From positions 1-8,209 of the forward strand of contig CANCFZ010000107.1 of NCBI GenBank assembly GCA_947377425.1: DNA of 8,209 bases, given 5' to 3'. Each line of letters opens with the position of its first letter. Position 1 is the stretch's first letter. This stretch comes from Flavobacteriaceae bacterium (GTDB lineage Bacteria; Bacteroidota; Bacteroidia; Flavobacteriales; Flavobacteriaceae). A program made the translations under genes and the position numbers. Under the pieces are notes generated by a model, which saw only the letters and a list, made by a program, of their open reading frames with translations, made no database searches and had not been told where the DNA came from. Of this stretch, positions 1-6,101 are shown one piece after another.

Positions 1-722
1 TTCAATACTTGTCCAGAAACATAAGCACTCATATCGGAAGCAAAGAAAAGACACGCATTAGCTACATCTTCTGGTGTTCCTCCGCGTTTCAACGGAATAG
101 AATCTCTCCATCCTTGAACAACGTCATCGTTTAGTTTTGCTGTCATTTCGGTTTCAATAAATCCTGGAGCTATTGCGTTACAACGAATATTTCTAGAACC
201 TAATTCTAAAGCTACTGATTTTGTAAATCCAATCATTCCAGCTTTAGATGCTGCGTAGTTAGCTTGACCTGCATTACCTTTAACTCCTACTACACTACTC
301 ATATTTATTATTGACCCTTTACGGTTTTTCAACATGATTTTTTGTACTGCTTTGGTCATATTGAAAACTGATTTCAAATTGATTTCGATTACTTTATCAA
401 AATCTTCTTCACTCATTCTCATCAACAAATTGTCTTTTGTAATTCCGGCATTGTTGATTAAAATATCAACGTTTCCAAAATCGGCCATAACATCTTCAAC
501 CAATTTTTGAGCTTCATTAAAATCGGCTGCATTTGATTTATATCCTTTTGCTTTAATGCCTAAAGCGTTTAATTCGTTTTCTAATACCAAAGCCGATTCG
601 GCAGATGAACTGTATGTAAAAGCTACATTAGCTCCGTGTTGAGCAAAAACTTTTGCAATTCCACTACCTATTCCGCGGCTTGCGCCTGTAATTATAGCTA
701 CTTTTCCTTCAAGTAATTTCAT
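1..722 (-). CDS. fabG: 3-oxoacyl-[acyl-carrier-protein] reductase FabG (C-terminus cut by window edge)
   Basis: Cytoplasmic NADPH-dependent reductase of type II fatty acid synthesis, reducing 3-oxoacyl-ACP to (R)-3-hydroxyacyl-ACP, the acyl donor type used by LpxA and LpxD. I translated 240 codons plus two bases from the ATG at 722-720; the frame is open to position 1. A classical short-chain dehydrogenase fold is visible: the cofactor loop TGASRGIG (residues 12-19), the NNAG motif (90-93), and a complete catalytic set Asn115, Ser143, Tyr156 and Lys160 within NYAASK, followed by the APG turn. The visible end reads SGQVL, where family members usually continue for about eight residues, so only the tail is missing (typical length near 248). 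The ATG gives the usual short N-terminus MKLLEGKVAIITG. It is divergent from the peroxidase gene and has its own promoter at 755-783. Other short-chain dehydrogenases are possible in principle, but the match to FabG is close throughout. Confidence 0.95.
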   Translation of the reverse strand, partial: MKLLEGKVAIITGASRGIGSGIAKVFAQHGANVAFTYSSSAESALVLENELNALGIKAKGYKSNAADFNEAQKLVEDVMADFGNVDILINNAGITKDNLLMRMSEEDFDKVIEINLKSVFNMTKAVQKIMLKNRKGSIINMSSVVGVKGNAGQANYAASKAGMIGFTKSVALELGSRNIRCNAIAPGFIETEMTAKLNDDVVQGWRDSIPLKRGGTPEDVANACLFFASDMSAYVSGQVL

Positions 723-754
723 ATCTAAAAATCTTTTGTTTGTTTATTGATGCG

Positions 755-783
755 CAAATATAAGAAATATCCCTATTACCAAA
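755..783 (-). promoter_or_regulatory. Bacteroidota-type promoter of fabG (-33 TTTG, -7 TATATTTG)
   Basis: On the minus strand TTTG (783-780) is followed after 17 bases by TATATTTG (762-755), an exact match to the TAnnTTTG -7 element used by the Bacteroidota housekeeping sigma factor with an acceptable spacing to the -33 TTTG. It lies 33 bases ahead of the fabG ATG, giving a short leader of roughly 25-28 bases. The match is read directly from the sequence; its use as a promoter is inferred. Confidence 0.7.
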
Positions 784-943
784 CGCTAACTTTAACGAAG
801 ATTTTAATTAAGGTTGTTAGATATTATTTATAGTCGCAAGTTATTTTAAAAAGTAGCATCTAATATTTTATAGGAATTTAAATTAAACCTTTAGTTCTAA
901 AATTATTCCTATGTTTACCAAAAAACCTATTAAACTATAATTT

Positions 944-2131
944 ATGAAAGTAGTACAATTTTCTCTTACAGTTTTAGCCACAATCAGTTTGTTTTCTTGC
1001 AGTAAATCTGATGATATTTATCAATCAGTTGATTCTTATCCCAATGTAGTTGCAACTTTTGGAACTAAAATTGATTTGAATAATTTAGCTAATTACGCCA
1101 ATCAAATGATTCCGAGTTACATAACAAAAGACAATTCTACTTTAAATCCTGTTACTAATAAAGGGGCAACTCTAGGAAGAGTTTTGTTTTATGATAAAAA
1201 TCTTTCCTCTAATAACACCATTTCTTGTGCTAGTTGTCATCAACAAGCTAATGCTTTTAGTGATGTTGTAGTTGCAAGTGTTGGCGTTAACGGAACTACA
1301 GGAAGACATGCAATGCGATTAATTAATGCTAGATTTGCTAATGAGAGTAAGTTCTTTTGGGATGAGCGAGCTGCTTCATTAGAGATTCAAACTACACAAC
1401 CTATTAGAAATCATACTGAAATGGGATTTAGCGGAACAAGTGGCGACCAATCATTTAACGATTTAATAACCAAGTTAAACGGAATAGGATATTATAAAGA
1501 ATTATTTAAATATGTATATGGTTCAGAAGATATCACAGAAAATAAAATTCAATTAGCTTTAGGACAATTTATAAGAAGTATTCAGTCATTTGATTCAAAA
1601 TATGATTCAGGCAGGGCTTTAGCCGCTAATGACGGACAACCTTTTTCAAATTTTACAGCACAAGAAAATCAAGGGAAAAATTTGTTTTTGACGCCACCAG
1701 TTTTTGATGCTACTGGAAACAGAACATCAGGCGGTTTTGGTTGTGCAGGTTGTCATGCTGCACCTGAATTTGATATTGACCCAAACACTAGAAATAACGG
1801 AATTATTGGAACTATAGGAAGTAGTGTAATTGACATTACAAATACCCGCGCTCCTTCCCTACGCGATTTGGTTAAAACTGACGGAACTGCCAACGGGCCA
1901 ATGATGCACACCGGAGTATTAGTTTATTTGCAAAATGTAGTTGGTCATTATGGAACTATAAATATCGCTCCTGGAAATACTAACCTTGATCCTAGACTTA
2001 TGCCAGGTGGTTTTGGACAACATTTAAATTTAACTGCTCCAGAAGTGAATGCTGTTATTGCATTTCTTAAAACACTTTCAGGTACAAATGTTTACGTTGA
2101 TAGTAAATGGTCAAGTCCATTTAGTAATTAA
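944..2131 (+). CDS. Diheme cytochrome c peroxidase / MauG family lipoprotein
   Basis: Probable exported c-type diheme enzyme that reduces hydrogen peroxide, or performs MauG-like oxidation, with electrons from a small cytochrome or other donor. A 395-residue protein begins with a lipoprotein signal: a short basic start, a hydrophobic stretch and lipobox LFSC with Cys19, followed by SKSDD. Two heme sites are present, CASCH (95-99) and CAGCH (267-271), the N- and C-terminal heme domains of the family. Other family signatures are FFWDERA (137-143, with the conserved Trp139), TRAPSLRDL (301-309), and a GPxMHTG-type stretch leading to HY (335-336). LNLTAPEVNAVIAFLKTL near the end is the usual terminal helix. 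Length is normal once the leader is removed. It is the only plus-strand gene, divergent from fabG and convergent with sucD, so probably monocistronic. No Shine-Dalgarno is seen. Natural substrate is not predictable from the sequence. Confidence 0.9.
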   Translation: MKVVQFSLTVLATISLFSCSKSDDIYQSVDSYPNVVATFGTKIDLNNLANYANQMIPSYITKDNSTLNPVTNKGATLGRVLFYDKNLSSNNTISCASCHQQANAFSDVVVASVGVNGTTGRHAMRLINARFANESKFFWDERAASLEIQTTQPIRNHTEMGFSGTSGDQSFNDLITKLNGIGYYKELFKYVYGSEDITENKIQLALGQFIRSIQSFDSKYDSGRALAANDGQPFSNFTAQENQGKNLFLTPPVFDATGNRTSGGFGCAGCHAAPEFDIDPNTRNNGIIGTIGSSVIDITNTRAPSLRDLVKTDGTANGPMMHTGVLVYLQNVVGHYGTINIAPGNTNLDPRLMPGGFGQHLNLTAPEVNAVIAFLKTLSGTNVYVDSKWSSPFSN

Positions 2132-2203
2132 TTATTCTACCAAATGAGAAGTTAAAAATTCGTAATAATTAGCTTCTAATAAAATAGAAAACAATAGCTA
2201 TAA

Positions 2204-2243
2204 AATATAAGAAGCTCTACATTTTTGTAGAGCTTCTTATATT
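2204..2243. terminator. Bidirectional hairpin terminator between the peroxidase gene and sucD
   Basis: A perfect 18-bp inverted repeat (arms 2204-2221 and 2226-2243) with a four-base loop TTTT lies between two convergent genes, 72 bases after the peroxidase stop and 19 bases past the sucD stop. Read on the minus strand the stem is followed by TTTTATA, a fair U tract for sucD transcripts. On the plus strand the downstream tract is A/T-rich but has few consecutive Ts, so it is probably stronger for sucD. Confidence 0.85.
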
Positions 2244-2262
2244 ATTAGAGTGAGATTTATAA

Positions 2263-3135
2263 TTATCCCATTACTTCTTTTACTTTTTTACCAATTTCAG
2301 CAGGAGAGTCAACAACGTGAATTCCACATTCTCTCATAATGCGTTTTTTAGCTTCAGCGGTATCATCTGCACCACCTACAATTGCACCTGCATGACCCAT
2401 TGTTCTTCCTTTTGGAGCAGTTTCTCCAGCAATGAATCCTACAACTGGTTTTCTGTTTCCATCAGCTTTTATCCATTTAGCAGCATCAGCTTCTAATTGA
2501 CCACCAATCTCACCAATCATAACAATACATTCTGTTTCTGGATCATTCATCAATAATTCTACAGCTTCTTTAGTTGTAGTTCCGATAATTGGATCTCCAC
2601 CAATTCCGATAGCGGTTGTAATTCCCATTCCTTGTTTAACAACCTGGTCTGCCGCTTCATACGTTAATGTTCCCGATTTAGAAACAATACCTACAGTTCC
2701 TTTTTTGAACACAAAACCTGGCATAATACCAACTTTAGCTTCTCCTGGAGTAATAACACCTGGACAGTTTGGACCGATTAAACGAGATTCTCTTTCTTTT
2801 ACATAAGAATAGGCTTTAATCATATCTGCAACAGGAATTCCTTCGGTGATACAAATAATTACTTTAATTCCAGCATCGGCAGCTTCCATAATAGCATCAG
2901 CAGCAAAAGCTGGTGGTACAAAAATAATTGTCGTGTCTGCTCCTGCTTGATTAACAGCGTCTTTAACGGTATTAAAAACTGGACGCTCTAAATGCAATGA
3001 ACCACCTTTTCCTGGAGTTACACCACCTACAACATTTGTTCCGTATTCAATCATTTGTTGTGCGTGGAAAGTTCCTTCGCTGCCTGTAAATCCTTGAACT
3101 ATTATTTTTGAATCTTTATTAACTAAAACGCTCAT
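2263..3135 (-). CDS. sucD: Succinyl-CoA synthetase (ADP/GDP-forming) alpha subunit SucD
   Basis: Cytoplasmic TCA-cycle enzyme subunit: with SucC it converts succinyl-CoA to succinate with nucleoside triphosphate formation through a phosphohistidine. The 290-residue length matches the family (E. coli about 289). Visible features in order: N-terminal CoA-binding Rossmann domain with GFTGSEGT (15-22) and GGVTPGKGG (37-45); the VPPAF and ICITEGIP strands (73-77, 94-101); GPNCPG (121-126); VSKSGTLTYE (151-160); and the active-site loop GHAGAIVGG (247-255) holding the phosphorylated His248. No sucC is adjacent, so the beta subunit must be encoded elsewhere. The gene is last in the minus-strand block, 118 bases after the NTF2-like gene, with its own TAnnTTTG element and a strong terminator behind it. 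The ATG at 3135 gives the standard family N-terminus MSVLVNKDSKIIVQG. Confidence 0.97.
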   Translation of the reverse strand: MSVLVNKDSKIIVQGFTGSEGTFHAQQMIEYGTNVVGGVTPGKGGSLHLERPVFNTVKDAVNQAGADTTIIFVPPAFAADAIMEAADAGIKVIICITEGIPVADMIKAYSYVKERESRLIGPNCPGVITPGEAKVGIMPGFVFKKGTVGIVSKSGTLTYEAADQVVKQGMGITTAIGIGGDPIIGTTTKEAVELLMNDPETECIVMIGEIGGQLEADAAKWIKADGNRKPVVGFIAGETAPKGRTMGHAGAIVGGADDTAEAKKRIMRECGIHVVDSPAEIGKKVKEVMG

Positions 3136-3172
3136 GATATGTATATTATATTGTGTTTATTTTTTTGTGTTG

Positions 3173-3180
3173 CAAAAGTA
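3173..3180 (-). promoter_or_regulatory. Probable -7 element of the sucD promoter (TACTTTTG)
   Basis: TACTTTTG on the minus strand matches the Bacteroidota TAnnTTTG -7 consensus and lies 37 bases ahead of the sucD ATG. No TTTG or TTG is found 17-23 bases upstream, because that position is filled by the TAGTAAT tandem repeat (3186-3217). The promoter therefore looks incomplete, or uses a relaxed -33 contact. Confidence 0.5.
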
Positions 3181-3185
3181 TAAAA

Positions 3186-3217
3186 TAGTAATTAGTAATT
3201 AGTAATTAGTAATTAGT
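3186..3217. repeat. Heptanucleotide tandem repeat (TAGTAAT), about 4.6 copies, upstream of sucD
   Basis: Four exact copies of TAGTAAT (3186-3213) are followed by a partial fifth (TAGT). The array starts five bases upstream of the sucD -7 element and occupies the place of the -33 element. A perfect, short-unit array like this is the kind that changes copy number by replication slippage; any effect on sucD transcription is inference. Confidence 0.85.
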
Positions 3218-3253
3218 TTTTTGATACTAATTTGCAAATTTTCTATATATGAA

Positions 3254-3616
3254 TTATGAAAATTGACTCATTTGATAGCCTTTATATAATTTATTGTCTT
3301 TAACTTCCCAGATTACACAAAAGTGTGCTAGTAACATTTCTTCTCTAGGATTTTCTACTGTTTTTGCAAAATGAGAATACCGAACGGAAACCATATTTCC
3401 TTCCTCAATAACATGAGTAATACGCATCTTTGAACGAACATAAGCTTTGCTTAATTCATCTGATAAATTCAAAACATCTTCACGACTCATTTGAACAAAT
3501 CCTTTGCTACTGTTCCATTCAATAATTAAATCTGGATGAAGAAATTCATTCACTTCTGATTTTTTCAGAATCAAATCGTTTTTATAAAAATCAAGGACAA
3601 GTTCTTTTGGTGTCAT
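3254..3616 (-). CDS. NTF2/SnoaL-like small protein of unknown function
   Basis: A 120-residue protein with the build of the NTF2-like (SnoaL) cone-fold superfamily: an N-terminal helix (TPKELVLDFYKND), the short segment EFLHPDLIIEWNSSKG where this family forms its pocket, a second helix (EDVLNLSDELSKAY), then a run of beta strands ending LAHFCVIWEVKDNKLYKGYQMSQ. No signal peptide or membrane segment, so cytoplasmic. The fold admits both enzymes and binding proteins, and I cannot name a substrate or reaction. Its ATG (3616-3614) shares one base with the TAA stop of the upstream LpxD-like gene (TAATG), so the two are probably translationally coupled, suggesting related roles. Full length, with no sign of decay. 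The family call is moderately sure; the function is not known. Confidence 0.75.
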   Translation of the reverse strand: MTPKELVLDFYKNDLILKKSEVNEFLHPDLIIEWNSSKGFVQMSREDVLNLSDELSKAYVRSKMRITHVIEEGNMVSVRYSHFAKTVENPREEMLLAHFCVIWEVKDNKLYKGYQMSQFS

Positions 3617-4545
3617 TATTTTAGATTTTTTAATATTTCAGGAATTCGCTTAATATTTGCCAATTGTTTCAGTTTTTCACGAGATTCTTCAATTGGTGTT
3701 CCAAAATAAGATTTTCCACCTTCAACAGATTTTGTTACTCCTGTTTGTCCGAGTATGACAGCTTTGGCTCCAATTGTGATGCCACTTGTGGTTCCAACTT
3801 GTCCCCAAATTGTAACTTCGTCTTCAATGATTACGCAACCTGCAATTCCGGTTTGGGCTGCAATCAAACATTTTTTCCCAATTAAAGTATCGTGACCAAC
3901 ATGTACTTGATTGTCTATTTTGGTTCCTTCGCCAATAGTTGTGTCACCAGTAACTCCTTTATCAATAGTACAAAGTGCACCAATTCCAACATTGTTTTCA
4001 ATCACCACTCTTCCTCCTGAAAGCAATTGATCATAACCTTCGGGACGTTTTTTGTAATAAAAAGCATCGGCTCCAAGAATAGTTCCTGCTTGAATGATAA
4101 CGTTATTGCCAATCACACAATTATCATAAATAGAAACGTTAGAATGAATGATGCAATTGGTTCCAATAGAAACATTATGCCCAACAAAACAATTGGGTTG
4201 AATTACTGTTCCAAGTCCAATAACAGCAGATTCTGAAATAGCAACATTTGCAGATGTAAACGGTCTGAAATGATTGGTTAATTTATTGAAATCTCTAAAT
4301 GGATCATCCGAAATCAACAATGCTTTTCCTTCTGGACAATCAACTTCTTTGTTAATTAAAACAACAGTTGCTGCCGATTGCAATGCTTTGTCGTAATATT
4401 TTGGATGGTCAACAAATACAATATCACCAGAAGTAACAACATGTATTTCGTTCATACCATAAACTGGAAAATCATTGCTACCAACATAGTTGCAACCAAT
4501 GATTTCAGCAATTTCTTTGAGAGAATGTGTTTTTGAAAACTTCAT
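3616..4545 (-). CDS. LpxD-like UDP-sugar N-acyltransferase paralogue (second copy)
   Basis: A 309-residue left-handed beta-helix acyltransferase with the two-part layout of LpxD: an N-terminal nucleotide-binding domain (about 1-100, including SGDIVFVDHPKYY at 39-51, the family's F...PKY motif) and a hexapeptide-repeat domain (about 100-275) with a short helical tail. It retains the LpxD blocks ending in DNQVHVGHD, with His218 aligned to the catalytic base His (E. coli His239), followed by AAQTGIAG. Compared ungapped with the true LpxD in this window, the second conserved His, 37 residues later (E. coli His276), is Gly255 here, and the GSDGFGFA loop is GADAFYYK. It probably acylates a UDP-linked amino sugar from acyl-ACP, but substrate and even activity are uncertain. 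It lies 75 bases after efp and overlaps the NTF2-like gene by one base. Standard annotation would call it LpxD; I consider it a divergent paralogue. Confidence 0.85.
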   Translation of the reverse strand: MKFSKTHSLKEIAEIIGCNYVGSNDFPVYGMNEIHVVTSGDIVFVDHPKYYDKALQSAATVVLINKEVDCPEGKALLISDDPFRDFNKLTNHFRPFTSANVAISESAVIGLGTVIQPNCFVGHNVSIGTNCIIHSNVSIYDNCVIGNNVIIQAGTILGADAFYYKKRPEGYDQLLSGGRVVIENNVGIGALCTIDKGVTGDTTIGEGTKIDNQVHVGHDTLIGKKCLIAAQTGIAGCVIIEDEVTIWGQVGTTSGITIGAKAVILGQTGVTKSVEGGKSYFGTPIEESREKLKQLANIKRIPEILKNLK

Positions 4546-4550
4546 AATTC

Positions 4551-4620
4551 AATTAGATAATTGGATAATTAGTAAATGTGTCAATTAAAAAATTATCTAA
4601 TTAACAAATTATCTAATTAA
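4551..4620. repeat. A/T-rich direct and inverted repeats between efp and the LpxD-like gene
   Basis: AAATTATCTAATTAA occurs twice with a 16-base period (4590-4604 and 4606-4620), the second copy touching the efp stop codon. An inverted copy of its core, AATTAGATAATT, sits at 4551-4562, just ahead of the LpxD-like ATG. The transcript could therefore form one of two alternative 12-bp stems (loops of 28 or 44 bases), almost entirely A-U. A further near-repeat GATAATTG/GATAATTA lies at 4556-4571. There is no U tract as in a classical terminator. A regulatory or processing role is possible but unproven. Confidence 0.7.
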
Positions 4621-5187
4621 TTACTCTTTCACACGTTCCATATAAGAACCTGTTGCAGTATCAATTTTGATTTTATCACCTTCATTAATGAATAAAGGTA
4701 CATTTACAGAAGCACCAGTTTCTACTTTTGCAGGCTTAGTTGCATTTGTTGCTGTGTTTCCTTTTACGCCTGGTTCTGCATAGGTAACTTCTAGTACTAC
4801 AGAAGCTGGCATATCAACAGATAAAGGTAATTCTGTTTCAGCATTAATAATAACTTTTACAGTTGCTCCTTCTTTAAGTAAATCTGGCGCATCAAGAATG
4901 GCTTTGTTCAATTGAATTTGTTCATAACTCTCAACGTGCATAAAGTTATACAAATCTCCTTCGGCATATAAATATTGATATTCATGCGTTTCAACACGAA
5001 CTTCATCAATTTTATGTCCAGCAGAAAAAGTATTGTCTAACACTTTTCCGTTTGTTAAACTTCTCAATTTTGTTCTTACGAAAGCTGGTCCTTTTCCAGG
5101 TTTAACGTGAAGAAATTCGATAATTTTATAAATATCGTGATTGAATTTAATACATAATCCGTTTCTAATATCTGATGTAGATGCCAT
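4621..5187 (-). CDS. efp: Translation elongation factor P
   Basis: Cytoplasmic factor that binds stalled ribosomes between the P and E sites and promotes peptide bonds at consecutive prolines. The 188 residues match EF-P length. The N-terminal KOW-like domain carries the loop HVKPGKGPAFV, with Lys32 at the tip where other EF-Ps are post-translationally modified; two OB-type domains follow, the last ending in the family signature GDKIKIDTATGSYMERVKE (170-188). Lys32 is present, but no modification enzyme gene is seen here, and the modification in this lineage cannot be inferred. The gene lies in the lipid A block, 50 bases after lpxA, an arrangement I know from flavobacteria. The leader is A-rich with no Shine-Dalgarno. 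The ATG at 5187 gives the typical MASTSDIRNG start. Confidence 0.97.
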   Translation of the reverse strand: MASTSDIRNGLCIKFNHDIYKIIEFLHVKPGKGPAFVRTKLRSLTNGKVLDNTFSAGHKIDEVRVETHEYQYLYAEGDLYNFMHVESYEQIQLNKAILDAPDLLKEGATVKVIINAETELPLSVDMPASVVLEVTYAEPGVKGNTATNATKPAKVETGASVNVPLFINEGDKIKIDTATGSYMERVKE

Positions 5188-5237
5188 TTTTATTATTTAT
5201 TTGTTTTTTATGTTCTATTCTCTATTTCTTTATTCTT

Positions 5238-6023
5238 TTAATATCCTCCCGAATATCCTTTCATGATTCCACGAGAAGAATTTCTGATAAAATCTAATAT
5301 TTCATCACGTTCTGGCGAAGCCCCCATTTCGGCTTCAATTATGCCAACCGCTTGTGATGTATTGTAATTTTTTTGATACAATATTCTATAAATATCTTGT
5401 ATTTCTCTGATTTTATCTGATGTAAAACCTCTTCTTCTTAAACCAACCGAGTTGATTCCAACATAAGATAAAGGCTCTTTAGCTGCTTTGGTATATGGAG
5501 GTACATCTTTACGAACCAAAGAACCACCCGATATCATAGCGTGATCTCCAATATGAATAAATTGATGCACGGCTGCCAATCCGCCAATAATGGCAAAATT
5601 TCCAACAATTACGTGTCCAGCCAACGCAACACCATTTACAATAATGGCATTGTCGCCAATATGACAATCGTGGGCAATGTGAGCTGTTGCCATAATAAGA
5701 CAGTTTTTTCCAATCTTAGTTTGACCCGAAGCTACAGTTCCTCTATTAATGGTAACACATTCTCTAATAGTAGTATTATCACCTATTATTGCAAGTGAAT
5801 CTTCACCTCCAAATTTTAAATCTTGTGGCACAGCAGAAATCACAGAACCTGGAAAAATATTGCAATTTTTACCAATTCTTGCGCCTTCCATAATAGTTAC
5901 GTTTGAACCTATCCAAGTTCCTTCGCCTATTTCTACATTATTATGAATCGTTGTAAAAGGATCAATTACAACATTTCTTGCGATTTTTGCGCCCGGATGA
6001 ACGTATGCTAACGGTTGATTCAT
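5238..6023 (-). CDS. lpxA: Acyl-ACP--UDP-N-acetylglucosamine O-acyltransferase LpxA
   Basis: First step of lipid A synthesis: transfers a 3-hydroxyacyl chain from ACP to the 3-OH of UDP-GlcNAc in the cytoplasm. The 261 residues closely match the family (E. coli 262). A hexapeptide-repeat beta-helix spans about 5-185, then a helical C-terminus (about 195-258). The active site AHIAHDC holds the catalytic His118 and His115 (E. coli His125 and His122). Further conserved residues are His137 (AGH), the pair His153-Gln154 (AVHQF) and DVPPY (173-177). Gly166 aligns, without gaps, to E. coli Gly173, the residue limiting acyl-chain length, so a long 3-hydroxyacyl donor is expected; this part rests on my recall of the E. 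coli sequence. Located between lpxC-fabZ (78-base gap) and efp. A purine tract AAGAAG lies just ahead of the ATG, the nearest thing to a Shine-Dalgarno in the window. Confidence 0.97.
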   Translation of the reverse strand: MNQPLAYVHPGAKIARNVVIDPFTTIHNNVEIGEGTWIGSNVTIMEGARIGKNCNIFPGSVISAVPQDLKFGGEDSLAIIGDNTTIRECVTINRGTVASGQTKIGKNCLIMATAHIAHDCHIGDNAIIVNGVALAGHVIVGNFAIIGGLAAVHQFIHIGDHAMISGGSLVRKDVPPYTKAAKEPLSYVGINSVGLRRRGFTSDKIREIQDIYRILYQKNYNTSQAVGIIEAEMGASPERDEILDFIRNSSRGIMKGYSGGY

Positions 6024-6037
6024 ATATCTTCTTAAAT

Positions 6038-6061
6038 TTGATAACTTGATAACTTGATAAT
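6038..6061. repeat. Octanucleotide tandem repeat (TTGATAAC), three copies, between lpxC-fabZ and lpxA
   Basis: TTGATAAC occurs at 6038-6045 and 6046-6053, with a third copy differing only in its last base (TTGATAAT, 6054-6061). It lies in the 78-base gap ahead of lpxA, starting 15 bases upstream of its ATG, and is the same kind of short A/T-rich tandem array as those before sucD and the LpxD-like gene. I see no promoter consensus with both elements in this gap. Confidence 0.8.
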
Positions 6062-6101
6062 TCGGATTTCAAATTACCGAATAGACAAATCAACAAATAA
6101 T

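Noticed and set aside
910..917. TATGTTTA as a -7 element for the peroxidase gene.
   Set aside because: One mismatch to TAnnTTTG and no TTG at a suitable distance upstream; too weak in such A/T-rich DNA to list as a promoter.
3186..3217. Short regular repeats considered as a CRISPR array.
   Set aside because: Units are 7 bases with no spacers; this is a simple tandem repeat.
3229..3240. Perfect 12-base palindrome AATTTGCAAATT downstream of the NTF2-like gene.
   Set aside because: It has no loop and no U tract on the minus strand, so it is not a convincing terminator; 12-base palindromes are common in A/T-rich gaps.
3664..4236. Two open frames on the plus strand opposite the LpxD-like gene (3664-3885 and 4027-4236).
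   Set aside because: They are antisense shadows of hexapeptide repeats, rich in Asn, Ser, Cys and Thr, with no recognisable domain, and they overlap a clear gene.
5541..5946. Two overlapping open frames on the plus strand opposite lpxA.
   Set aside because: Low-complexity antisense translations of the beta-helix codons; lpxA is certain here.
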